Position numbers and translations under genes: made by a program. From the NCBI GenBank assembly GCA_964498765.1, contig CAZCIU010000058.1, positions 1 to 16,621 on the forward strand: a stretch of 16,621 nucleotides of DNA. The letters are read 5' to 3'. The notes under the pieces were generated by a model, which saw nothing but the letters and a program-made list of their open reading frames with translations, was not told the DNA's origin and searched no databases. This document shows, one piece after another, positions 1 through 8,199 of the stretch. Source of the DNA: UPXZ01 sp964498765 (GTDB lineage: Bacteria; Bacteroidota; Bacteroidia; Bacteroidales; Paludibacteraceae). Position 1 is the first letter of the stretch. Every line of letters begins with the position of its first letter.

Positions 1-62
1 TCAGCTGGTAGAGCACATCCCTTTTAAGGATGGGGTCCTGGGTTCGAACCCCAGCTGAATCA
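1..62 (+). tRNA. tRNA-Lys (anticodon TTT), 5' truncated by window edge
   Basis: The visible part folds as a tRNA. The anticodon stem CATCC/GGATG (16-20 with 28-32) encloses the loop CTTTTAA, giving anticodon TTT at 23-25. The T stem CTGGG/CCCAG (38-42 with 50-54) encloses TTCGAAC. The 3' acceptor strand CTGAATC (55-61) is followed by discriminator A at 62. About 11 bases of the 5' end (acceptor strand, bases 8-9 and half of the D stem) lie before the window. CCA is not encoded, since the next bases are CAA. Confidence 0.95.
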
Positions 63-75
63 CAAATTTTACAAG

Positions 76-100
76 AAACGACTACTATGGTCGTTTTTTT
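76..100 (+). terminator. Intrinsic terminator after tRNA-Lys
   Basis: AAACGAC (76-82) pairs with GTCGTTT (90-96) around a 7-base loop and runs into seven T. It lies 14 bases after the tRNA and before the next promoter, so it should end the tRNA transcript. Confidence 0.8.
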
Positions 101-144
101 ATTTTAAATAAACTCCTCAAAATTTTATTTTTAGAAATAAATAG

Positions 145-174
145 ATTGTAAAAGTCTAAAATATTGTATCTTTG
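145..174 (+). promoter_or_regulatory. Bacteroidetes-type promoter for the CNNM/CBS gene
   Basis: TATCTTTG at 167-174 is an exact match to the Bacteroidetes -7 consensus TAnnTTTG. ATTG at 145-148 could serve as the -33 element with an 18-base spacer. The start codon lies 57 bases further on, leaving a leader of about 50 bases. Confidence 0.65.
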
Positions 175-231
175 CACTTAATTATCTCTGAACTTGATAT
201 TTCAGAGCAAATCTAAACTAAATAATCTCAC

Positions 232-1482
232 TTGGACTATATCGGATATATAATTTTGTCGTTGCTTTCCATCCTCTTTTTCGCGGGAATGGAAACTGCA
301 TTTATTGCATCAAACCGCATGCGATTTGAACTTGCAAAAAAAGACAAAACCCTCAATTCCTACATCATTTCCATTTTTTACAACAATCCGCAGCAGTTTA
401 TTTCCACCATGTTCGTAGGGAAATACATCAGTATGGTAACTTTTGGCTTGCTATTCACACTGATGCTAACAGAGGATTTTCAGGCCATGGGAATGACTTT
501 TAGTCTTATACTGCAAATTATTTTAGCTGCCTCAATTCTCGTAATCATTGGAGAATTTTTCCCAAAAACACTTTTCAAAGTTCGTCCAAATATCTGGTTA
601 AGGCTTTTCTCTTGGCTCTTATTGCTGTTTTACATTGTACTTTACCCATTTTCCAGAATTACGTCCTGGCTTTCGCTTCAGCTTTTCAAACTTTCAAAAA
701 CGGAAATTCCGCCATCGACCGAGGAAAATGTTTTCTCACGGATTGATCTTAATTACCTTCTGCAAGAAACTTCCGACAACGGTGACAGCACGAATGATTT
801 GAACAACGACGTGAAAATTTTCCAAAACGTACTTGATTTTTCCAATGTAAAACTGAGAGACTGCTTAGTACCGCGAACAGAAATGGTGGCTTTGGAGCAT
901 GGTGTGAATGTAAATACGCTGAAACAAACTTTCATCGAAACAGGACTTTCTAAAATCCTGATTTACAAGGAAGATATCGACAATATTGTAGGTTATATTC
1001 ACTCTTCGGAGATGTTTAAGCATCAGAAAGACTGGATAAAACACATCAAAACCATTCCAATCGTACCGGAAAATATGGCTGCGCAGAAACTGATGAAAAT
1101 CTTCATGCAGCAGAAAAAAAGTATTGCTGTGGTGGTGGATGAATTTGGTGGAACGGCCGGGATTGTGACGCTGGAAGATATAATGGAGGAGATTTTTGGA
1201 GAGATTGAAGACGAACACGACATCAAAGACTACACGGCCGAAAAAACAGCCGAAAACGAATATCTTTTCTCGGGCAGACTGGAAGTGGAGGAAGCCAACC
1301 AGATTTTCAATGTCAACATTCCGGTTTCTGAAGATTACACAACCATTGCCGGTTTTATATTGCACGAGCATCAGCATTTCCCCAAACTCAACGAAGTTAT
1401 TCGGATTGAAAACTTCACTTTCAAGTTTTTGAAAGTCACCAACAACCGAATAGAACTGGTAAAGATGCAAGTTAACACATAG
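232..1482 (+). CDS. CNNM / CBS-pair / CorC-HlyC membrane protein ('hemolysin family')
   Basis: This is an inner-membrane protein of the CNNM/CorC family. Members are usually annotated as hemolysins but are thought to move or sense divalent cations such as Mg2+. Residues 1-150 are a DUF21/CNNM membrane domain with about four hydrophobic segments and the start-proximal motif FFAGMETAF (16-24). Residues 210-325 form a CBS pair ending in the signature VDEFGGTAGIVTLEDIMEE (302-320). Residues 335-412 are the CorC_HlyC domain. The length of 416 aa is normal. The start is TTG: an in-frame TAA lies at 223-225, and the next ATG (residue 20) would cut away half of the first membrane helix. It sits just upstream of the PpiD-like gene, a pairing I recall from other Bacteroidales. 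The actual ion cannot be read from the sequence. Confidence 0.9.
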   Translation: MDYIGYIILSLLSILFFAGMETAFIASNRMRFELAKKDKTLNSYIISIFYNNPQQFISTMFVGKYISMVTFGLLFTLMLTEDFQAMGMTFSLILQIILAASILVIIGEFFPKTLFKVRPNIWLRLFSWLLLLFYIVLYPFSRITSWLSLQLFKLSKTEIPPSTEENVFSRIDLNYLLQETSDNGDSTNDLNNDVKIFQNVLDFSNVKLRDCLVPRTEMVALEHGVNVNTLKQTFIETGLSKILIYKEDIDNIVGYIHSSEMFKHQKDWIKHIKTIPIVPENMAAQKLMKIFMQQKKSIAVVVDEFGGTAGIVTLEDIMEEIFGEIEDEHDIKDYTAEKTAENEYLFSGRLEVEEANQIFNVNIPVSEDYTTIAGFILHEHQHFPKLNEVIRIENFTFKFLKVTNNRIELVKMQVNT

Positions 1483-1566
1483 CTCAATTGACCGGAAAAA
1501 CCGAGCAAAAACAATCAAAAAAACAATTTATCGCTATAAATATGCACGTATTACACTTTTTTTTCG

Positions 1567-1574
1567 TAAATTCG
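1567..1574 (+). promoter_or_regulatory. Possible -7 box before the PpiD-like gene
   Basis: TAAATTCG differs from TAnnTTTG at one position and lies 57 bases before the ATG at 1632. No convincing -33 element is visible, so the gene could also be read through from the CNNM gene. The 149-base intergenic stretch holds nothing else that I recognise. Confidence 0.3.
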
Positions 1575-1631
1575 TGCCCTCAAATTAAATACAATTTTAA
1601 CTAAATATTTTTATCAACTTTTTATTAAAAA

Positions 1632-3743
1632 ATGGCAACATTACAGAACATTAGGAACAAGGGAGTTTTGATCGCTATAGTCGTAGGGATAGCTTTATTG
1701 GCGTTTATCATTGGCGACTTTTTAAATTCCGGTTCCTCCTTATTCCGCGAATCACAACAAGTAGTAGCTGAAGTTGCAGGAGAAAAAATCAACATCTCTG
1801 AGTATCAAGCTGCAATCGACCAGATGAATACGGTTTACAAAATTGAATTCGGAAGAACCGACTTCAACGAAACTGAGCAAGCTCAAATGCGCGCTCAAAT
1901 CTGGGATAATTTAATTAATGAAAGATTACTTCAGGCAGAAGCTGAGAAAATGGGTTTATCAGTTAGTGCCGACGAGTTGAAAGACCGTTTGATTGGCAAT
2001 AACATTCACCCGATTATTATGCAACGTGCAACTTTTGTTGATCCGCAAACCGGACAATTCAGCAAAAACGCACTTTTGCAATTCTACAGCACCGTGTTTG
2101 ATTCAAATATTCCTCAACAAAATCAGGATGATTTGAGCGAAGCTAAATCTTATTGGTTGTTCTGGGAAAACACTGTAAAAAACTCAATTTTACAAGAAAA
2201 ATACATCGCGCTACTTAGCAAAACTGTAGGCGTAAACAATATTGAATCTAAATTCAACTACGACGCACGTAAAATGACCGGCGATGTAAACTACGTGGTT
2301 CAGCCTTACACTTCAATTTCTGACTCAAGCGTAACTGTAAGCGATGCAGAAATCAAAGCTCGCTACGAAAAAATGAAAGAACTTTTCAAACAAGAAGCGA
2401 ACCGTTCTATCAGCTACGTGGCATTTGATGTTACTCCACTTCAGGAAGACTTCAAAGAAGGCGAAGAATGGATTGCTAAAATGAACGAAGAATTCAAAAA
2501 CTCTGAAGACGTTATCGGTTTAGTTAATGCTGAATCTGACATCACTTATAACGGACAAAGCTACACGCGTCAGACTGTTCCTGCTCACCTGAGAGACTTT
2601 GCATTCAGTAACAGTACAGGTGCTAATTTCGGTCCATTGTTCCAAAACAACACTTACACAATGGCTCGTATTATAGAATCAGGCATCATGGAGGCTGACT
2701 CTGTAAAACTTCGCTTAATCATGCTTCCTACAGAAGACAACACAAAAGCGGACAGCATTATCAACGCAGTAAAAGGCGGAGCAAGCTTTGCAAGTTTGGT
2801 ATCTAAATATTCTCCTCAAATGGCAGCCAATGGCGGCGAAGTGGGTTGGATTACAAAAGAAGGTATCAGCAAAGACATTTCTGATCCTGCATTCTCCAGA
2901 GGTACTAACGATCTTTTCAAGGTAAGCACAGGACAAGGAACTCAGATTTTCCAAATCATGGAAAAAACTCCTGCACGTCAGAAAGTGAAATTGGCTATTT
3001 TGGAGCGCAAAATTACTCCAAGCAACCAATCTTACAGCCAAATTTTCAACGAAGCAAAACAATTTGCTGCTGCAAGTACCGATGCTAAGAAATTTGAAGA
3101 AATTGCCAAAGAAAAAGGTTACGTAGTAAGACCTGCTACAGGGTTGAATAAAAACACTGACAATGTAAACATGATTCCTCAGTCTCGTCAGATTGTTCGT
3201 TGGGCATTTGACAGCAAAAAAGGTGCAATTTCTGACGTGTTTGATTGCGAAAGAAACACTTATGTAGTTGCTATGCTGACAGAAGTTAACGAAAAAGGCT
3301 ACACAAGTCTGGCTCAGGTTACTCCTCAAATCAAAGCTGAACTTATCAAAGATAAAAAAGCTGAAATCATTCAAAAACAAATGACTGATTTATTAGCTAA
3401 AAACCCAACATTGGAAGGTTTGGCAGCGTCATTGAACACAGAAGTTAAAACTGCTCCGGCTGTTAACTTTGCTTCATTCCAATTTGGTGATGCAGGTTCT
3501 GAACCATTCGTTATTGGTAAAGCTTCTACTACAGCTGAAAACAAAGTAACTTCAGCACTGAAAGGCTCAAACGGCGTTTACGTTATCATGCCACTTGCAA
3601 AAACAGCTGACACCACTCCATTCGACAGCAAAATGGAAGCATCTCAACTGGATATGCGCACCACTCAAACTTTGCCTTACATCATCATGCAAAAATTGAG
3701 AGAAAAATACAATGTAGTTGACAACCGTTCGAATTTCTATTAA
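1632..3743 (+). CDS. PpiD/SurA-like membrane-anchored peptidyl-prolyl cis-trans isomerase
   Basis: This is a periplasmic folding factor expected to help outer-membrane and secreted proteins mature. One N-terminal helix (residues 11-30) after a short positive stretch (RNK) anchors it in the inner membrane with the bulk outside. Residues 40-230 resemble the SurA_N/PpiD chaperone arm, for example EVAGEKINISEY (47-58) and WDNLINERLL (91-100). Residues 357-446 form a parvulin domain with the typical GGASFASLVSKYSP and NGGEVGWI stretches. The C-terminal 250 residues match the long tail of PpiD-type proteins. At 703 aa it is normal for Bacteroidetes versions. A strong terminator follows, so it ends a unit with the CNNM gene. 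Isomerase activity is uncertain because many PpiD parvulin domains are inactive. Confidence 0.9.
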   Translation: MATLQNIRNKGVLIAIVVGIALLAFIIGDFLNSGSSLFRESQQVVAEVAGEKINISEYQAAIDQMNTVYKIEFGRTDFNETEQAQMRAQIWDNLINERLLQAEAEKMGLSVSADELKDRLIGNNIHPIIMQRATFVDPQTGQFSKNALLQFYSTVFDSNIPQQNQDDLSEAKSYWLFWENTVKNSILQEKYIALLSKTVGVNNIESKFNYDARKMTGDVNYVVQPYTSISDSSVTVSDAEIKARYEKMKELFKQEANRSISYVAFDVTPLQEDFKEGEEWIAKMNEEFKNSEDVIGLVNAESDITYNGQSYTRQTVPAHLRDFAFSNSTGANFGPLFQNNTYTMARIIESGIMEADSVKLRLIMLPTEDNTKADSIINAVKGGASFASLVSKYSPQMAANGGEVGWITKEGISKDISDPAFSRGTNDLFKVSTGQGTQIFQIMEKTPARQKVKLAILERKITPSNQSYSQIFNEAKQFAAASTDAKKFEEIAKEKGYVVRPATGLNKNTDNVNMIPQSRQIVRWAFDSKKGAISDVFDCERNTYVVAMLTEVNEKGYTSLAQVTPQIKAELIKDKKAEIIQKQMTDLLAKNPTLEGLAASLNTEVKTAPAVNFASFQFGDAGSEPFVIGKASTTAENKVTSALKGSNGVYVIMPLAKTADTTPFDSKMEASQLDMRTTQTLPYIIMQKLREKYNVVDNRSNFY

Positions 3744-3769
3744 TAAATAATTAATTCTAATATAACTAA

Positions 3770-3806
3770 AAAAACGGAGTGAACTTGGTTCGCTCCGTTT
3801 TTGTTT
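3770..3806 (+). terminator. Strong intrinsic terminator after the PpiD-like gene
   Basis: AAAAACGGAGTGAAC pairs with GTTCGCTCCGTTTTT (3788-3802) around the loop TTG, with one G-U pair in the stem. The A-tract and T-tract are complementary, so it may also work for minus-strand transcripts. Confidence 0.85.
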
Positions 3807-3819
3807 CATCAATAATTAG

Positions 3820-3827
3820 TAAATTTG
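3820..3827 (+). promoter_or_regulatory. Bacteroidetes -7 box for the amidase-like gene
   Basis: TAAATTTG matches TAnnTTTG exactly, just after the preceding terminator. TTTG at 3800-3803 is a possible -33 element, but its 16-base spacer is short. The box overlaps a TTG that could be taken as a start codon at 3825. That TTG would not be in the transcript, so the true start must lie downstream. Confidence 0.6.
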
Positions 3828-3914
3828 CAGGAAGCGGAACCAAGTGACTTGTTGATTTTTATGAAATTGAATATTGGTTCGGCGGCTTTAGTTATCTTAC
3901 TCTACTCAAAACTG

Positions 3915-6900
3915 ATGATGCTTAAAATTAGACTATATTTATTGATATTGCTTTTTGTATTACCAATAGCTTTATTTTCCCAAACTCCACCAACAGATAC
4001 TCCTGTACCACTTACCAAAGCACAGCAAGAACAACTGCTGATAAAAACACTGGAGGACACGCTGACTTTTATTGGGAAAAAATACGCCAGCGTAGGAAAA
4101 GTAAGAATTAAAAAACTGACACCTTACCACAATCTAAAACGCGTTTCGCTCAACACGAACGAGGCTTTGAGTTATCTGCCGCTTCGTCCGGAGAATGTTG
4201 ATTCTATTTATGATTTGGCCACAAAAGTACTTCATTCCCAATATCCTAATTACACTGTTTCCATTTCATCAGACGATAGAGAATTAGTCGAATTAATTCC
4301 CGGCGTGTATCGGAAAAGCAAAAAAAGTCCGATGCCGCGCTTCAAGGTCGCTCCTACTCCATATCCTTTAGTAAGAAATTTATCACTACCGAACAAAGTA
4401 ACCAACGGCCTTCAAAACCGACATTTAGCCGTTTGGCAAAGCCACGGTCGCTACTACAATCAAACACGCCAGGAATGGATGTGGCAAAGACCTGTGCTGT
4501 ATCAAACCGTAGAAGATCTTTACACACAGTCGTACGTGCTACCGTTTTTGGTGCCAATGCTGGAGAATGCGGGAGCGGTTGTTATGATGCCTCGTGAGCG
4601 TGACAAACAACTGAACGAAGTCATTGTGGATAACGACAGAAGCACGGCGCATTCTGAATTTCAAGTAACTAACTCTGCATGGAAAAAAGGAAATTTGACC
4701 GGATTTGCACATGTGCAGGTTACTTACCTCGAAAAGCAAAATCCCTTTACGATGGGAAGTTATTTTCAAGCCACGACAACAAACGACAAGAAAAACGCAT
4801 CAACAGCTAATTGGATACCCGACATTCCCGAAACGGGAAAATATGCTGTATATGTTTCATACAAATCACTCCCAAACAGCACACGTGATGCTCGCTATGT
4901 GGTGAAGCACAGCGGAGGCGAAACGTCCTTCACTATCAATCAAACCATGGGCGGCGGAACGTGGATATACCTTGGGCATTTTGATTTTGAAAGAGGGAAA
5001 AAACACGCTGTAAGCTTATCGAATTTCAGTTCTGAAAAAGACAAACTGGTAACTGCCGATGCGGTGAAAATTGGTGGTGGAATGGGAAATATCAACCGAA
5101 AACGGGCCAATCAAGTCATAAAAACCACCGTTGGGAAAGGCAGAAAACGACGCACTGTAACTTCAGTGAAAGAATACACGAATTACTCCATTTCCCGCTA
5201 CCCGAGATTTACCGAAGGCTCGCGCTACTGGCTGCAATGGGCTGGAGTACCCGATACGATTTACAGTCGCACCGATTTCAAAAACGACTATTCTGACGAT
5301 TTCCAATCGCGCGGTTTTTGGGTGAATTATATCACGGGCGGCTCTTCTGTACTTCCTCGCGAAAAAGGGCTGGGAATTCCTATCGATATGGCATTTGCCT
5401 TTCACACGGATGCCGGAATTAATAAAAACGACTCGATAATCGGCACTTTAGCTATTTACACGGTAGATAATTCGGATAAAAAGCGATACTATAAAAACAA
5501 TATTTCCCGCTGGAATGCGCGTGAAATGACCGATATGATTCAGACGCAGATTGTGGATGATGTCCGAAAAACTTTCAAGCCCGACTGGAACAGACGCGGA
5601 CTTTGGAACAGAAATTACAGCGAATCGCGCGTGCCGGAAGTTCCAACCATGCTGCTGGAAATGCTTTCGCATCAGAATTTTGCTGATATGAAATACGGAT
5701 TGGATCCACGCTTCCGCTTCACGGTAAGCCGGGCTATTTACAAAGGAATCTTGCGCTACATATCGGTGGCAAATGAGCAGGAATATGTCGTTCAACCGCT
5801 TCCTGTAGAAGATTTCAGCACTCGATTTGTGTCCGACAGCATCGTTGAATTAAGTTGGAAAGAGGTGCGAGATAAGCTGGAACCCACGGCAAATCCCGAT
5901 TCGTACATCGTTTATACTCGAATAGATGATGGCGGTTTTGATAATGGTGAATTAGTGAAAACTACGCAATTCAGCAAACGAATTATTCCCGGAAAAATTT
6001 ACAGTTTCAAAGTAGAAGCCGTGAATAAAGGCGGTAGAAGTTTCCCTTCGGAAATTTTATCCGTTTACAAAGCCAAGAACAATAAACCGACCGTACTGAT
6101 TGTGAATGGATTTAATCGGATTTCGGGGCCGGAAAGTTTCACTGAAGGAAGCGATATTGCCGGATTTAATGATGTTTACGATGCCGGAGTGCCTTATTTA
6201 TACGACATTAGTTTTACCGGACGACAAACCGAATTCCAACGAAGTAAACCTTATGTGAGCGATGCAAATCCGGGACATGGAGCGAGTAACACGGATTTTG
6301 ACAGCAAAGAAATTGCAGGAAACACCTTCGATTATCCATTTTTGCACGGTAAAGCAATCAAAGCTGCCGGACATTCATTCGTTTCAACAAGCAGAGCAAG
6401 TATAGAAAAGGGTAAAACCAAACTGACCGATTACAATATTGTCGATTTAATTCTGGGAAAAGAAAGACAGATTATCAATCCATTGGATTCAACTAAGCGA
6501 GATTTCAAAGTTTTCACTCCGGAATTGCGAAAAGCAATAGAAGAATTGGCTGAATCGGGAGGAAATTTGATTGTTTCGGGCGCAAATATCGTTTCAGATT
6601 TGGTAGTAGCCGACAACAGTACTAACTTTGAGCGAAATTTTATCGAAGATGTTTTGAAGATAAAATGGCATGCCGACAAAATCAGCAATTTATCCAAAGT
6701 TGAGATTGTTTCGTCGCCAATAAAACATTTTCACCGAAGTAATTTCACATTCTATGCCGATCCAAATAAATTCTCTTACTTTGTGGAGGCTCCGGATGTG
6801 ATTATTCCGGCAGATATAAAAGCTTACAAAATTGGCGAATACTCGGAAAGCAATATGAGCGCCGGAATTGCTTATAAGGAAAAATACGGCATTTGCGCCT

Positions 6901-6995
6901 TTGGATTTCCTTTTGAAACGATAAAAGAAGTTGATGATAGAGAAAATTTGATGAAAAGCGTGCTGCAATTCTTTATGGATCAGACCGCTCACTAA
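3915..6995 (+). CDS. Exported amidase_3-like protein with inserted golvesin-type domain, FnIII and GATase-like C-terminus ('xanthan lyase' family)
   Basis: I chose the ATG at 3915 (or the adjacent 3918) because a signal peptide follows at once (LKIRLYLLILLFVLPIALFS, then Q). The longer frame back to TTG 3825 begins inside a -7 box. Numbering is from 3915 (1026 aa). Residues 168-240 look like the first half of an N-acetylmuramoyl-L-alanine amidase fold: SHG with His177, Glu200, and LENAGAVVMMPRERD. Residues about 241-390 are a golvesin C-terminal-like beta domain (YAVYVSYKSLP, GTWIYLGHFDF, VTADAVKIGGG). The amidase half resumes with AFHTDAG (His497), GTLAIYT and PTMLLEMLSHQNFAD (Glu582). FnIII lies at about 630-720, and a GATase/ThuA-like region at 725-1023. 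The zinc ligands and catalytic Glu appear intact, so a peptidoglycan or glycan hydrolase is more likely than a xanthan lyase. The substrate is unknown. pdxA follows 31 bases later. Confidence 0.8.
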   Translation: MMLKIRLYLLILLFVLPIALFSQTPPTDTPVPLTKAQQEQLLIKTLEDTLTFIGKKYASVGKVRIKKLTPYHNLKRVSLNTNEALSYLPLRPENVDSIYDLATKVLHSQYPNYTVSISSDDRELVELIPGVYRKSKKSPMPRFKVAPTPYPLVRNLSLPNKVTNGLQNRHLAVWQSHGRYYNQTRQEWMWQRPVLYQTVEDLYTQSYVLPFLVPMLENAGAVVMMPRERDKQLNEVIVDNDRSTAHSEFQVTNSAWKKGNLTGFAHVQVTYLEKQNPFTMGSYFQATTTNDKKNASTANWIPDIPETGKYAVYVSYKSLPNSTRDARYVVKHSGGETSFTINQTMGGGTWIYLGHFDFERGKKHAVSLSNFSSEKDKLVTADAVKIGGGMGNINRKRANQVIKTTVGKGRKRRTVTSVKEYTNYSISRYPRFTEGSRYWLQWAGVPDTIYSRTDFKNDYSDDFQSRGFWVNYITGGSSVLPREKGLGIPIDMAFAFHTDAGINKNDSIIGTLAIYTVDNSDKKRYYKNNISRWNAREMTDMIQTQIVDDVRKTFKPDWNRRGLWNRNYSESRVPEVPTMLLEMLSHQNFADMKYGLDPRFRFTVSRAIYKGILRYISVANEQEYVVQPLPVEDFSTRFVSDSIVELSWKEVRDKLEPTANPDSYIVYTRIDDGGFDNGELVKTTQFSKRIIPGKIYSFKVEAVNKGGRSFPSEILSVYKAKNNKPTVLIVNGFNRISGPESFTEGSDIAGFNDVYDAGVPYLYDISFTGRQTEFQRSKPYVSDANPGHGASNTDFDSKEIAGNTFDYPFLHGKAIKAAGHSFVSTSRASIEKGKTKLTDYNIVDLILGKERQIINPLDSTKRDFKVFTPELRKAIEELAESGGNLIVSGANIVSDLVVADNSTNFERNFIEDVLKIKWHADKISNLSKVEIVSSPIKHFHRSNFTFYADPNKFSYFVEAPDVIIPADIKAYKIGEYSESNMSAGIAYKEKYGICAFGFPFETIKEVDDRENLMKSVLQFFMDQTAH

Positions 6996-7026
6996 ATGAC
7001 ATTTTATTACAACTAAATAATACACA

Positions 7027-8103
7027 ATGGAACCCGAAAAAATTATAATCGGAATAACACACGGCGATATTAATGGAATAGGCTATGAAGTTATTCTAAA
7101 AGCATTTTCAGACACGATGATTTTGGATCTTTGCACGCCGGTAATTTACGGCTCATCTAAAGTCATGGGATTTTACAAAAAGCACCTGGATATTCAGTCG
7201 GTAAATTACAATCAGATTAATTCCATTCAGGAAGTGAATATCAAGCGAATCAATCTGGTGAATTGCGTGGACGATGAAATCAAAGTGGAACTCGGACATT
7301 CAACCGAAGAAGCCGGAAAAGCCTCTCTGTCGGCCTTAGAGCGCGCCACTGAAGACTTGAAAGGCGGACATATTCACGCCATCGTCACTGCGCCAATCAA
7401 CAAACACAACATCCAATCCGATAAGTTCCACTTTCCGGGACACACCGAATATCTGGATGGAAAATTTGGCGATAATGCTTCGGCTCTGATGATGCTGACC
7501 AGTGAAAACTTGCGTGTAGCCGTTGTTACAGGACATATTCCGGTAAATCAAGTTGCGGCAACGATTACAGAGGAGTTGATTTTGAAAAAATTGCGCATTC
7601 TCAACCAATCCTTGAAACAAGATTTCATGATTGTTAGACCGCGAATTGCAGTTCTTGGACTTAATCCGCATGCAGGAGATAATGGTGTGATCGGCGATGA
7701 AGAGGAAAAAATCATTGTTCCAGCTCTGAAAAAGGCAGAAAGTGAAAATATTCAGTGCTTCGGTCCATATCCGGCTGATGGATTTTTCGGTGCAGGCAGA
7801 TACAAGCAATTTGATGCTGTTCTAGCTATGTATCACGATCAAGGATTAATTCCTTTCAAAACCATCGCGATGGATTCAGGCGTGAATTACACAGCAGGAC
7901 TTTCGGTTGTTCGCACGTCGCCTGATCATGGCACGGCTTATGATATTGCCGGAAAAAATGAAGCTTCCGAGCTTTCGTTGCTGGCTGCTATTTATCTGGC
8001 TAAAGATGTGTATCGCAACAGATTACAATATGCCGAGATGACCGCAAATCCATTGCCAATCAGCGAAACAAAACACGATACCAGACGAAATATTATTGAG
8101 TAA
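7027..8103 (+). CDS. pdxA: 4-hydroxythreonine-4-phosphate dehydrogenase
   Basis: This cytoplasmic enzyme oxidises 4-phosphohydroxy-L-threonine for PdxJ to use in the DXP-dependent route to pyridoxal 5'-phosphate. Visible family motifs are GDINGIG (13-19), TAPINKHNI (121-129), FPGHTEYL (136-143), NPHAGDNGVIGDEE (213-226) and SVVRTSPDHGTAYDIAG (293-309). The three metal-binding histidines are at 170 (TGH), 215 (NPH) and 270 (MYHDQG), matching 166, 211 and 266 of the E. coli enzyme. The length of 358 aa is slightly above the usual 330 or so, with a short extra C-terminal tail. No promoter is evident in the 31 bases after the amidase-like gene, so the two are probably co-transcribed. A terminator follows. 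Confidence 0.97.
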   Translation: MEPEKIIIGITHGDINGIGYEVILKAFSDTMILDLCTPVIYGSSKVMGFYKKHLDIQSVNYNQINSIQEVNIKRINLVNCVDDEIKVELGHSTEEAGKASLSALERATEDLKGGHIHAIVTAPINKHNIQSDKFHFPGHTEYLDGKFGDNASALMMLTSENLRVAVVTGHIPVNQVAATITEELILKKLRILNQSLKQDFMIVRPRIAVLGLNPHAGDNGVIGDEEEKIIVPALKKAESENIQCFGPYPADGFFGAGRYKQFDAVLAMYHDQGLIPFKTIAMDSGVNYTAGLSVVRTSPDHGTAYDIAGKNEASELSLLAAIYLAKDVYRNRLQYAEMTANPLPISETKHDTRRNIIE

Positions 8104-8126
8104 AAATTGATATTTTGAGCGTATAT

Positions 8127-8158
8127 AAAAGCATTCCTGAAAAGGGGATGCTTTTTTA
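8127..8158 (+). terminator. Intrinsic terminator after pdxA
   Basis: AAAAGCATTCC (8127-8137) pairs with GGGATGCTTTT (8145-8155), with one G-U pair, around a 7-base loop. It continues into T residues and lies 24 bases after the pdxA stop. Confidence 0.8.
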
Positions 8159-8173
8159 TTGCATAATTTTTCC

Positions 8174-8181
8174 GATATTTG
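8174..8181 (+). promoter_or_regulatory. Probable -7 box for the cvpA-rnhB pair
   Basis: GATATTTG differs from TAnnTTTG only at the first base and lies between the pdxA terminator and the ATG at 8200. As at 3820, its last bases form a TTG (8179) that lies in frame with the gene but is unlikely to be its start. Confidence 0.4.
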
Positions 8182-8199
8182 CATTCAAATACATTAACA

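Noticed and set aside
865..1518. 217-residue minus-strand frame opposite the CNNM gene
   Set aside because: It is a shadow of a well-supported conserved gene. Its translation is rich in F, H and C with no recognisable domain.
2715..3380. 221-residue minus-strand frame opposite the PpiD-like gene
   Set aside because: Composition is biased (many F and C) and it lies antisense to a conserved parvulin protein, so it is a shadow frame.
3825..3914. N-terminal extension of the amidase-like protein from TTG 3825
   Set aside because: It begins inside an exact -7 box and would place about 30 residues before a clean signal peptide.
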